From NCBI GenBank assembly GCA_010645155.1, contig CM021320.1, forward strand, positions 3,299,796 to 3,363,795: DNA of 64,000 nt, read 5' to 3'. The notes below the pieces were generated by a model, which was not told the DNA's origin, did not search any database, and saw only the letters and a list, made by a program, of their open reading frames with translations. This document shows positions 9,484 through 19,986 of this stretch, piece after piece. Made by a program: the position numbers and the translations under genes. Each line of letters begins with the position of its first letter. Within the stretch, counting starts at the first letter, position 1. The DNA is from Tigriopus japonicus. Taxonomy: Eukaryota > Arthropoda > Copepoda > Harpacticoida > Harpacticidae.

Positions 9484-10199
9484 TATTGTAGAGGTAATAT
9501 TTCTAAACACGAAATAGGTAAATACTACTACTACTAACAAGGAATACACCCTTAGTTGGGCCACTACATAAGGTATTTGAAATTATGATAAATTTTGCGT
9601 TTGTGGGTCCTAAAGAGCATCAAAAATGACATGAAATCCATTTCCATAATACTAAAAGTTAGTTATTATAATACTAAAAAAGTTAAGTGAGTTCCGCCAT
9701 TTCCGATAGTTGAATGGGTTCACGTGGGAGTTTGAGAGTGAAACTTGGTAGGTGTGTGGGGGGCTTGGGGTCTAGGGGGTGTTAGATTTTGCGAGGCATG
9801 GGTTCAAGGACGTGTCCCATTGCCTAAACGAAACAACCGAGGGAAAAAGTTGTGCAAAAATTCTTTCAAGATTGCGTGAGCAAAAAGGACAAAGTTCCGT
9901 TGTGAAGTGTGGTGGGCATTGCTACAATGTAAACATTGGTTCTCATTTAAGGTAAAGAAACCAACTTTCCCCCAAATGTGGTGTCACTTATGATTCTACA
10001 GGGTATACCGACCGACTAAATTCATCCATTCAATCAAGAGCGTTGTCACCTAACCACAATCCCAGATTCCTTACGTAGGCAAACAAAAGTTCGATTTTCA
10101 TATTGGCCGGTCTTATCCAAAATCTGATTTCCATGCCGTGATTCCAATCCCAGTTCTCCTTCCAGCTTTGAAATTCCGGGCATTCGGCCCCTTCTCCCC
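9484..10199. other. EXD2 upstream region
   Basis: No coding sequence recognised. It has a G-rich tract near 9756-9790 and C-rich sequence just before the EXD2 start. This is the likely promoter and 5' UTR of EXD2, but I see no defensible TATA element. Confidence 0.3.
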
Positions 10200-12521
10200 A
10201 TGGCCAAAAGCTCTCCCCGCCTCGGGTGGACCGCATTGGCGGGTCTGAGTGTGGCCTCCACCGCCATCGGGGCTTACTGTCTGTACCGCATGCGACAAAA
10301 GGACCACCTACAGGCGTGGCGACGTCATCTCTTAGCTCAAATTCAAAAACAAGCTTATTTGACCCGATCCGGACCGGCCCTGAAAAACCGGGTCGTTTTG
10401 GTTCAAAACCCGCTCGAATGGGAAACCATTGGTCCCAAAATCCAAGCCCGCTTGCAAATTCGCCCCCTGATAGGCGTAGATTGCGAATGGTATACGCCCC
10501 GAGAGAAAGGAGCCCCCGTGGGACCCGTGGCCTTGGTTCAATTGGCCTTTCATGACGGATGGTGCGTCTTAGTGCGGCTCAATCATTTTTTCCCCAACCT
10601 TCCCCGGGATTTGCGTGATTGGTTATCCGATGAAAGCGTTCTCAAATTGGGTGTGGGTATCAATGAGGATGCTCGGAAGCTTGAACGCGATTATGACGTG
10701 TTGGTGCGGGGTTGTTGCGATTTGCGGCATTGGGTCCAACAGTTCCGACCTAATTTGCGTCGAAGAGGTTTAGCCGGTTTAGCTTACGCCTTTTTGGGCG
10801 TGACCATGGACAAAGATTGGCGAGTGCGGGCTAGTAATTGGGAGAATCCCGAGTTGACCCCGGAACAAATCAAATATGCGGCCAATGATGCATTAGTGGC
10901 CATAAATATCGGACTAGTGATGTTGATTGAAAATTTCGATCACCCGTTGCCTCAAGTGGAAAGCTTGGCCGATTTGTGTCAGGTTCAATATTTCGAGCCA
11001 TTATTTGGACCGTGTCGAGATCGAAATTTTAAGGAACGACGATCCCCTCCGATGAATGAGGAATCGGTCAACGGGAAATTGGGTCAAAACCGATTCGAAC
11101 GAGCCAAAGATCCGGTCAAGAAGATGTCTATCAGGTAGCGAACTTGGGTCGTGAGCTCAATTTCTATCATACATTCTATTGAAAGTGACATGCCTGAGTT
11201 GGGCATGAGTAATACTTTTATGCAGTCAGGTCAAAGGAAGTAAGTACTTCCACTTGAGTTTGATTGGGGCATATATTGCCCCGGATGTTGCTGAAAAGCA
11301 AATAAACAATATTCGCCGTATGCCTTCCCGCTTCCCCTTTTAAAATAAAGTTTCAGAGTCTAGGGAGCAAAAAGCAAATTTATTCTAAAAACAAAAAAAA
11401 ATGTTAAGCCTAAAGAGTGGTGTCAAGGTTCTTCTATCCTAGATGAAAATTGTCTTGTTTAAAAACTCTAGATCTGCAACTTTGCTCAGTTTTAACTCAA
11501 CTTTTCTAATAAAAGATTGTTGATTTGCTTAGAAAAACGCCTTTGTACCATAATGCCCGTCTTTTGGCCCCGGATGGACAACCTCTTTGTGTCTGTGATA
11601 CCAAGAAAGCCCAATGGTACATTCAAAAGGGCTTAGGAGTTCAAGTGGACGGTGAAGTATTCACTGTCAAGCTCAATTTTGAGCCTTCGGGTCGGCCCGA
11701 GGTTCGTATTATTTTGATTATTTAATTCAATGATATTTCAATTGGCCTTCAATGATTTCGTATTTTTAGGGTGTTGCCGGCGAGTATTACTTGACATTTA
11801 AAGAGAACGTGTGTGTCGTTTGTGGTCAATCGGATTCATATTTGAGGAAATACATTGTTCCTCACGAGTATCGTAAGCATTTCCCGGGTAAGTTAAACTA
11901 TCTTGTCCTGAAATTCAAGAGTCTTTCAAGGATCTTTCTTTCAATCGAACAGAGATTATGCGAGATCACCAGAGCCATGATATCTTATTGATGTGTGTTC
12001 AATGCCATCAACGGTCCAATCTTCATGATTATGATCTTCGTCATGCTTTGGCCGAAGAATGTAATGCACCCATTGGAACCGATGAGGATGTGAAGGTCCG
12101 AGAAGATTTTGCTCTTAAAGGTGTTCGATCGGCAGCTAGAGCCTTAGATAACCACAGAAAATGTCATAACTTGCCGGAATCACGAGTCCAGGAGCTATCA
12201 AAATTTCTTATGGACTACTATCAAACTGATATTCTTACGGATGAAGTGATTGCCAAGGGGTTGAAATTGGAGTCAACTGTATACAATTCGGACTATTTAC
12301 CTCATGGCCGAAAAGTTGTCGACCATTACATGAACACGTGTGGGATCATACCTTTGGAAAAGAAATGGCGAGAGCATTTCTTATTAAAAATGAAGCCCAA
12401 GTTCCTGCCTCCACTTTGGTCCGTGGATCATCAACAGGAACGATTGGATGTGAAAGCAGCTGAGAAACGAATTGATCTCAACGATTACAAGATTGCCACT
12501 TCTGGTCTTGGAGAGGCATGA
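10200..12521 (+). CDS. EXD2: EXD2, DEDDy exonuclease of the mitochondrial outer membrane and DNA repair
   Basis: Four exons join in phase to 596 residues (human about 621): 10200-11134, 11533-11701, 11770-11887 and 11953-12521 (TGA). An N-terminal hydrophobic anchor (about residues 9-30, WTALAGLSVASTAIGAYCLY) precedes the 3'-5' exonuclease domain. Catalytic residues are visible: Asp94 and Glu96 in GVDCEW, Asp157 in LGVGINEDARKL, and Tyr226/Asp230 in KYAANDAL, the DEDDy set. The C-terminal half carries the second conserved block: TPLYHNARLLAPDGQPLCVC, a CVVCG pair, VPHEYRKHFP, CVQCHQRS (an HNH-like zinc knuckle) and PPLWSVDHQQERL. EXD2 trims DNA ends in homologous recombination and also degrades RNA. 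The start was chosen because the anchor follows it at once. All key residues are kept, so the gene looks functional. Confidence 0.96.
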
Positions 12522-14097
12522 GAGGGCGTGTCTGCCTACGACGATGTGATTAATGCTGTTATGAAATGTTGCCTAATCATGAGGCAGTCATTTATTGCTG
12601 AACAACCGGCCTTAAGGTTTTTTTTAACTGGAGTGAATTCTTTTTTTCATTTTCATCAAATATAAAAAAGGGGTATACTTGATGATGATTTTTTATTCAG
12701 GAATGATTGTTATTTTGTTTGCTCAGTTGCTCAAACAAATACATATATTCCTCAGATTCTGGATAAGCTATTGCTTGTTTTCACCAGAACCTGGGCAAGA
12801 AAATGTTAGAGATATGTGTGACAGGAGCCAATCTGCAACACAAAAGAGAAAAAGGACGAGAGTGGTTCATTTCTTCAGTAGTTATTTCATTTGTTACATT
12901 TAATCGATGGATTTTCAATTGTTTGAAAACCAAAAACAATTATATAGAGAAAAATCTAACTAATAACAAGAAGCACTGAATTTCCTAGAGTGGGAGGCTA
13001 ATATTGAAAATTTAAAGTAACATTTATGAATACTTAATACGAACTGAAAATAAATATTTTTGAGAAACTAAGTATCTATTGATTTGAGTACATAAAGTTG
13101 GGTATTCAAATGAAAATTGAAAAAAAAACAATTGCATTTTCTTTGTCTTTGTGTTATGTGAGAATTCGATATTTCTCAAAGGCCCAGGGTTAATTGGACA
13201 GTCTATCCATATTTAGAGACCACTTAGTTACATGTTCAATTCAAATTGAATAAAAATATATTCATTATCAGTTGAGTTAATAGGGTTTGATTGGTCTATT
13301 TGTGACCCCAAAAAAGCTGAAAAACGCTAGTCATAACAAAACAAGTTCCCTAACATTTCATAAAGTTTTTCAATATCGCGAAATAAAACATATTTTCAAG
13401 CGATTTCGATTTAAGGGGTATCCAAATCTGCCCTAAAAGTGTACTGACTAGATGTTTCAAAAATAGGTGATTGATAGGTTTATATGTATAACAACTTTTA
13501 ATCTAAACCTAACTTTGAGAAACTCGTAAAAATCAAAGTTGTTCCCCTTGGTTTCCTGAGTCTGAAACATATCTCAGTGTTTGGGAATTACCATAGAAAC
13601 TTGATTTGAACTTTTCAAAACCATGTCTTCTTTGATGGAAACCAAATAGGACAAGACCACCAGTCTAGAGTTCTAAGGAGAGAAATGACACTCCCAGCCA
13701 GCCCCTTGCCTTCAGTTTTGATCCCTCTTCACTAGCCTGAAGTTGGACAGGATCACTGTAATGTGTTCTAAAAACAAGAGTGGCCTGACAGCTCAGGCAG
13801 AAATTTGTTGATATTTGAATCAAATTTGTAGACGATGTGGGTTGAAAAAATAACTCACTTGCCAACTAATTGAAACCCGATACTCCTCTAAACACTCAAA
13901 TTAGATTGGATCTTGAATTAGATTACTTAGAATTGAAATAGAAGGTCTCAAAAAAGGGGGAACGCCTAGGTTGAGTTCACCCACTTTTAGCAATACCCAT
14001 TTAGTTTATGTGCATCAAGAGAATGAGCCCTTAGCCAGGTTGACCAAATCTTAGAACAAAGAAATTTATGTAGAAATTGTGAAATGTAAATGATGAA
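12522..14097. other. AT-rich intergenic stretch downstream of EXD2
   Basis: No gene recognised. It contains a relic of the hairpin repeat family at about 12968-13010 (separate entry) and several T-rich tracts. Confidence 0.35.
12968..13010. repeat. Relic related to the 40036-40476 hairpin element
   Basis: AAGAAGCACTG, then GAGTGGGAGGCTA and ATTGAAAAT, occur in the same order and spacing as one end of the hairpin element at 40036-40476 (AGAAGCAC, GAGTGGGAGGC, AATGAGAATT). Similarity fades after about 45 bp and I see no opposite arm, so this is a degraded or truncated copy. Confidence 0.5.
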
Positions 14098-17000
14098 ATT
14101 ATTGTTTATTGTTTATTGTTAAAACCACTCCAACACCACAGAGTGGTTGATAGGGGAGTAAAGGTAGGATGGATATAGATGGGGTGAATAAGTCAAGGAT
14201 TATGAAATATTTGGTAAATCGTTGTAGAAAAGGCTAAGCTGTCGTTTAAAAGAAGGGAACGAAGTCTCCGAACGCATAAGTAGAGGAAGGGCATTCCAAC
14301 TTGTGATCACTCTAATTAAAAAAGACTTTTCCCTGGCGATGGAACGAGCATGGGGGGTCCAGAGGTGTTCGTGTAATGATGCTCTCGTTTCTCGATGAAT
14401 TTTGTCCCTCAAGTAATAAAAGGGCGTGTCATTCTTTTGTCCAATTTCCACGGTCACAAGGCCCCTGATAAGTTTGAAGGTCCACAACAACTCACTCTTC
14501 TCCCTACGGCGTTCCAGGGACTCAATTCCAAACTTAGAGAGGCGTTCGGAATATTGTAGCCCAGTCACGCATGGAAACACTTTCGTGAAACGGCGCAAAA
14601 CGGATTCATGTTTTAAGACATCTTTCTTGAACATGGGGGTCCACACCGGGTAACCATATTCCAAAGACGAACGAACATATGTATTAAAGAGTTTAATGAG
14701 AACTCTTGGACACCGAGTTGTAAAATGTCTCCTAATGAAGCCAGCCGTCCTGTTTGCCTTTGAGGAAACGTAAGCAACGTGGTTTGAGAAGTTTAGTTTG
14801 TTGTCGATTTGTATGCCGAGGTCCTTGTGTACCTCAACAAGGGCTAGAGGCTCACCATTGATATTATAACAAACAGGAACCCACGTCGAGCCAAAACGTT
14901 GAACAACGCACTTTGAATTGTTAAAGCGCATCCCGTGGGCCCTTGCCCAGTTCTGAACGCAGTCAAGATCTGCTTGGAGATGATCCACGTCAAGTTGAGA
15001 AGAAATACGTCGAGAAATCCTTGCTTCGTCGGCAAATAACGCCAGGCTAGTACCAGGGGATACTTGGAGACTATTGATGAACACAAGGAATAGGACAGGT
15101 CCTAAAACACTGCCTTGGGGCACGCCGGACAAGATATTCTTCCATGAAGAGGTATGACCGGCAACCAGCACCCGTTGTCTTCGATTAGTTAGCCAGTCAC
15201 CGATCCAATTTAGGAGATGGCCTCCAATTCCAACATTCCACAAGGTCTTGAGCAGAATGGAATGTGGGACACTATCGAATGCTTTAGAGAAATCCAGGTG
15301 AATGGTATCCATACAACTCCTATCATCAAGGACCCGAGTAATTTGATCGCAGTGTTCAATTAGGTTCGATGTGCATGATTTACCATTTCTGAAGCCGTGT
15401 TGTTTGCTTGACAATATTTCGTTTCCTTCCAAGTGGTTGACTATCCTTTTTTTAATCAACCGCTCCATGAGCCTCCCCACAACCGAGGTCAGAGAGATAG
15501 GGCGATAATTTTTGGGGTCTCGTGTATCTTTTCCTTTTGACAACGGGATAACATTTGCACGCTTCCAATCTTGTGGAACAACGCCATCCATCATTGTTTT
15601 GTTATAAATCATGGACATGGGCAGGGCTGCTGATCCACCAAGTGCCTTAAGAACAGTCTGCGAGATCCCATCTGTTCCAGAACTATTTGAGCGCTTGAGT
15701 CCCCTCACTTCTTCAAGAACATCCAAGTATGAGAAGGTCAAGAATGTGACTGAACCGTCATGAAAACGTGCACTGGGTGGATCCGCAAAATGGGTCGGCA
15801 AACGTTCAAAGGTGTTCGCAAATTCCTCATTTAAGAGGTCTCCAACACCATTAAGATCACTCACAATAGTTCCGTGTGGGCCAACGAGTGGGCCAATGGA
15901 TTCTTTGGCCTTTCTTTTGCTATTTACATAGTTATAAAAAGCTTTTTGGTCCCCAGTGTTTGACAAGCGTTCCTCAAACCTGACTTTCGCCAACCTGACT
16001 TCTCTTTTCAAGTCAGACCTCAGCCTTTTGAACTCATCATGGTAGTATTTGATTTTGGTAACCTGGAACTTTTTCCTTATGCGTGACTTTCTCTTCGTAG
16101 CTCTCAGCAAATCATTTGTTAGCCAGGGTGGGCGCCTCTTCTCTTTAAGTTCTCTCATGGGAATATAACACCTTCGTCCATGGTCCATCGCGTCCCGAAA
16201 TACCGACCATGAATCTTCAACGTTGTTGCAAGCAACAATTGATAGCCAGTCAAATTGATTTAAGAAATTCGAATAGGATATCCAGTCAGCGTTTTTGAAG
16301 TCTGGTATCGATTTTGTTTCCTCTTCTTTGTGTCCGATCAACAACCCAACCTCAATAAGACAATGGTCCCTGAGCGATAAGTCCCACATATTTTGAATGT
16401 ACTTGACATAGTTTGCCTCATTTGTTAGAACAAGGTCTAGAACGTTTCCACCAATATGGGTGGGACGAATCATCAATTGTTCCAAAAAACCATCATTGAC
16501 GGCAACTAAGAAATTGAAGTCTGAACCCGATCGCCCACTCCCAGTAGACCAATCGATTCCAGGATAGTTGAAATCCCCAACTATGATTGAGTCATCGCAA
16601 CGAGAGGCCAAAAACGCATTTAGGTCATACCGTTCTTGGACATTTGCTCCAGGGGAGAGATAAACACAGAAGACATTTACGAATCCAATACGAAGTCCAC
16701 AAACCCCTGGATGATCAACACTCACACTAACACTTGAAAGACCGGTCTTGCATAAGGCCAAAGTTCCCCCACCACGCCCATTTTTTGTGTCTTGTCTGTC
16801 CTTCCTGGACACGATATGATAGCCGGGAAAATTTAGTTCACTATCAGAGATGTCGTCGTGAAGCCACGTTTCCGCAATAAGCAACAGGTCTGGAGATTGA
16901 CTAGATAATAGGATTTGAATATCCACTAACTTGTTAACAATACTTCTTGCATTTAAATATTGAAGTTTGAAAGGCATTTCAAAGCTTGTCATTGAGATCG

Positions 17001-17133
17001 AGGAGTGCGAATGTAAAACAAAATGTTGTTATTCCGAGGGAGGATCTTGTTCTCCATCCACATCGGTTGATTCACTAGCACGATTCGGGGGATCATCACG
17101 AATAGTAATATTACCACCCGCAGCGCCTGAGGA
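14098..17133 (-). mobile_element. CR1-like non-LTR retrotransposon, 5'-truncated
   Basis: The unit contains the last codons of ORF1 (17133-17029), a complete ORF2 (16992-14200) and a short 3' UTR. On the minus strand it ends in tandem AATAAAC heptamers (14098-14120), the short-tandem-repeat 3' end typical of the CR1/L2 group, not a poly-A tail. The visible ORF1 tail is acidic (DDPPNRASESTDVDGEQDPP) and ends in TAA at 17031-17029, 37 bases before the ORF2 ATG. Upstream of about 17133 the sequence is no longer LINE-like, so reverse transcription probably stopped there. No clear target-site duplication is seen. Confidence 0.85.
14200..16992 (-). CDS. LINE ORF2: AP endonuclease and reverse transcriptase
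   Basis: An uninterrupted 930-codon frame. The N-terminal apurinic endonuclease domain shows YLNARSIVNK, LIAETWLHDD (catalytic Glu), RGGGTLAL, VGDFNYPGIDW and LRDHCLI. The central reverse transcriptase shows KNYRPISLTSVVGRLMERL, KQHGFRNGKSC, HLDFSKAFDSVPH (first catalytic Asp), GVPQGSVLGPVLFLVFIN and LALFADEARISRR. The C-terminal region has NYxIWxP-like VRSSLEYGYPVWTP and TKVFPCVTGL blocks. Layout and motifs match the CR1 clade. The polymerase box reads FADE where nearly all reverse transcriptases have [YF]xDD. So the second metal-binding Asp is Glu, and this copy is probably impaired although its frame is intact. Confidence 0.92.
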   Translation of the reverse strand: MTSFEMPFKLQYLNARSIVNKLVDIQILLSSQSPDLLLIAETWLHDDISDSELNFPGYHIVSRKDRQDTKNGRGGGTLALCKTGLSSVSVSVDHPGVCGLRIGFVNVFCVYLSPGANVQERYDLNAFLASRCDDSIIVGDFNYPGIDWSTGSGRSGSDFNFLVAVNDGFLEQLMIRPTHIGGNVLDLVLTNEANYVKYIQNMWDLSLRDHCLIEVGLLIGHKEEETKSIPDFKNADWISYSNFLNQFDWLSIVACNNVEDSWSVFRDAMDHGRRCYIPMRELKEKRRPPWLTNDLLRATKRKSRIRKKFQVTKIKYYHDEFKRLRSDLKREVRLAKVRFEERLSNTGDQKAFYNYVNSKRKAKESIGPLVGPHGTIVSDLNGVGDLLNEEFANTFERLPTHFADPPSARFHDGSVTFLTFSYLDVLEEVRGLKRSNSSGTDGISQTVLKALGGSAALPMSMIYNKTMMDGVVPQDWKRANVIPLSKGKDTRDPKNYRPISLTSVVGRLMERLIKKRIVNHLEGNEILSSKQHGFRNGKSCTSNLIEHCDQITRVLDDRSCMDTIHLDFSKAFDSVPHSILLKTLWNVGIGGHLLNWIGDWLTNRRQRVLVAGHTSSWKNILSGVPQGSVLGPVLFLVFINSLQVSPGTSLALFADEARISRRISSQLDVDHLQADLDCVQNWARAHGMRFNNSKCVVQRFGSTWVPVCYNINGEPLALVEVHKDLGIQIDNKLNFSNHVAYVSSKANRTAGFIRRHFTTRCPRVLIKLFNTYVRSSLEYGYPVWTPMFKKDVLKHESVLRRFTKVFPCVTGLQYSERLSKFGIESLERRREKSELLWTFKLIRGLVTVEIGQKNDTPFYYLRDKIHRETRASLHEHLWTPHARSIAREKSFLIRVITSWNALPLLMRSETSFPSFKRQLSLFYNDLPNIS

Positions 17134-19986
17134 GTGAATTAGGTAATCTTTTGTGTTTTATCTTGTATCTGTTTATCTCTTGAACATCAAAAACTTTGTA
17201 GCTGTTCCAGTTTGTGAATAAATACCTCCATAAAATTTCTGGAAAAAGTTTTTGTTTCTTAAGATGATAGTAACCCTGAACTTCAATTGAATATGCGTCA
17301 ATCTCCTGCATATTTTGAATTTGGCGCCATGCCATGAGAGTGAGTTGTCAGCTGAATGGAATCATAACAAAAACCCTTGATTTGGGAGTGACATTTTTCT
17401 CCCTAGAACTCTACACCAGTCTACTAAACACACTTTTTTTCAAGAACCTGATCGTTTTTCCATGTAGGTACATCGTAAGTTAGTCAAAAGAGTGACAACC
17501 TTTTGACGGTAAAAAAACAGGCAATCTCGATCCTCTTAGTGGTTGAGAGGGATGAAGATCACAAACTACCCCCAGACTTCTCAATTCGAGCTAAGCAGGC
17601 AGACCGCCGTGACAGTGCGGAGATCCGTGACCTCTAGATGACGTAGGCTGTATTTTCTGAATTGACTCTGAGAATCGAACTTCAAAAAGGATATTTGCGT
17701 TACAATCACGGTGGCGCACTCTGTGACGTTCCTTATGAAACAATCATTTTTACCAATGTTGTTAGGTAATCCCTCATAGAGGGCGGTTTTGTCGACGTCA
17801 AAATTGAGATATCTCTATTTTATTTATCTATGATGAAGATGGAATGAAATTGCGAGAGCATGACTGACTATTTTGGAATATCAAGGAAATGTGTTCTCTA
17901 TGCAAATTAGTCAAAGCAGTGCAAGTTGTTGTTTAGCGATTATGCGATTGAACAAGTGGTAGAAATCTTGCCAATTTACATTTTATTTCAAGATGTAATG
18001 CTTTTGGAGCTTGATGAACGTACGAATGAATTGCATTATTTGGGCTAAAAGTATTTCTTGGATTGATAAACCAATTTTTACCGAAATGTTCTATTATTGA
18101 CGTCACAACTTGCTTATAAAATAGACGTTTGGATTGTAACTAGTCTGACGTTTTCCATATTTGATTCTTTACTTTGAAGTTCATTTCTACTAAAGCAATA
18201 CAGCATCGATCTTTCGACGAATTCAACATGTTGGATCCACCTAAAACAAGATAATGAAAAAATCAAGCGATTTTTTTCACAATTCACCAGACGAACGTGC
18301 TCTGCAATCTGGTTTGTTCTGTATCGCCAATTCTGGTTTTGATGGCTTGTTCATGCGGAACCGGTTAATCAATAGACCATGAACAAATAACATTAACCAT
18401 GAACGGACGTGCTTATCTCACTTCTCTGAACCATGCTAACAACAGTATTGTAATTTGGACGTACAGTCTCTTTCAAATGTGATGGAAAAGTTTAAATTAA
18501 AAGGACATGCTTTTTTGACTTCCCTAGCATGAATTTTAGTGCTTCTTTTCTTTTCTTTTATCACTATCACTGCCTTTGGCAGATCAGTTAACTTGGACAA
18601 GTACCTGATTGATATGACAAGGATGAAGTTGTTGTTTTTGTGATGTAAGTAGCAAATTTTCTTACCAAAGTTAAAATTGGACAAAATGGAAATTTTGTCA
18701 AAAACTGCTAAAAACTTACCAACATTTGACAATACAATTTCGCTTTGAACTTCACATGTGATATATGGCCTAAGACATGACAAATTTGGCCAAACATTTT
18801 ACGAAGAAGGTCTAAAATAAGTGTTATAAGAAAGTCATTAGAGTTAACTTTGGTTTTTCTTTAGCTAAACTCAGCTTTGCTCTTTTGTGATAATCACAAA
18901 GAAATGCATAAAGATATTTGGTAAGTGCTTGCAGAATGTCAAATTCTAACAGTTGTTCACCAAATTACAATGTCGAAGACAGAAAAACGCCACAATTACC
19001 TGGAGAAATGAAAACAAAATTTGCTAAAGATGGCCAAAAACATTAATAGTTTCATCTTAGTACGAGTGCTACTACCTAATTAATACTATTCTTCATTGTA
19101 TCTCTCTTCATCCAACCGGTGTCATGTTTCCTTGGACTCTGGTGTACTATTCGTGGCACTCAAAATCCATGCTTGAAACGCTACCCAAGGAATTGAGTGT
19201 CTGGCCCTGCCCAAACGTCGTCCTTGGATTCGGATCGGTCTCCAGTCCACGAAACGTGCGTGCTAGTCTGATTCGAATTCCTGTGCGAACAGGATAGTTT
19301 CTACCAAGAACTGGTACAGAAGAGAAACAATTTTCAGCATGGCCAGATGATGCATCCATCAGCCCTCGTCGACCCTTTGAAAAGCGAAGAAACTACTTAG
19401 GACTTCTTTGCTATTCCAGTGCTTATCACATTGGGGTGTGGAAACATCTGTGTGCTGAAATCTTGTCACTTTCCTTCACCCTCCGTGAGTGTTTATGTCC
19501 GTTCAGTTTTGTCGACGGAATAGTGTATAATTGATCCGTGGCGAACTTCGAGGATGAGGGCACTAAATTGTTGCAAGCAAGTTGATCGGCATTCTCAAGT
19601 TCATGCCGACTCTTATAGTGGGTTCGAAAAATCTCAGTGAATGGTCAAGGCAATGCTTTTGTGCGATAAAGTGTAGAGTGTGTTCCCCGATTCATTCAAG
19701 CCGGCGAGACGATTTTCGAGTATAACACACCTTGATATGGAAGACCTTGAGATCGTTTGAGATCGTTGTTTCAGGGGAGTTTTAAATTGCTTCAGCATCT
19801 GGTTTGAAGTACAAGTGCCGGCTTTGCAAAAATAAACGACAAGAAACTAATGAACGCGTGTCTCAACGGTTCAAAAAATGTGGAACTGTTAGGTTTGGTG
19901 AGTCGGGGACGAATTGTTCCGAGAGAAATGGTGAAAATGACCAAAAATCTTGAGCAGGGAAACAAATACTCTGGTGCTTCAAAAGT
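17134..19986. other. Intergenic region upstream of the GCNT-like gene
   Basis: I see no supported gene. A 74-codon minus frame at 17111-17335 and a 115-codon minus frame at 18436-18783 have ordinary AT-rich composition and no recognisable motifs. The 500 bases before 19987 probably contain the promoter and 5' UTR of the glycosyltransferase. Confidence 0.3.

Noticed and set aside
18436..18783. 115-codon minus-strand open frame
   Set aside because: AT-rich composition, no recognisable motif, no splice or neighbour context.
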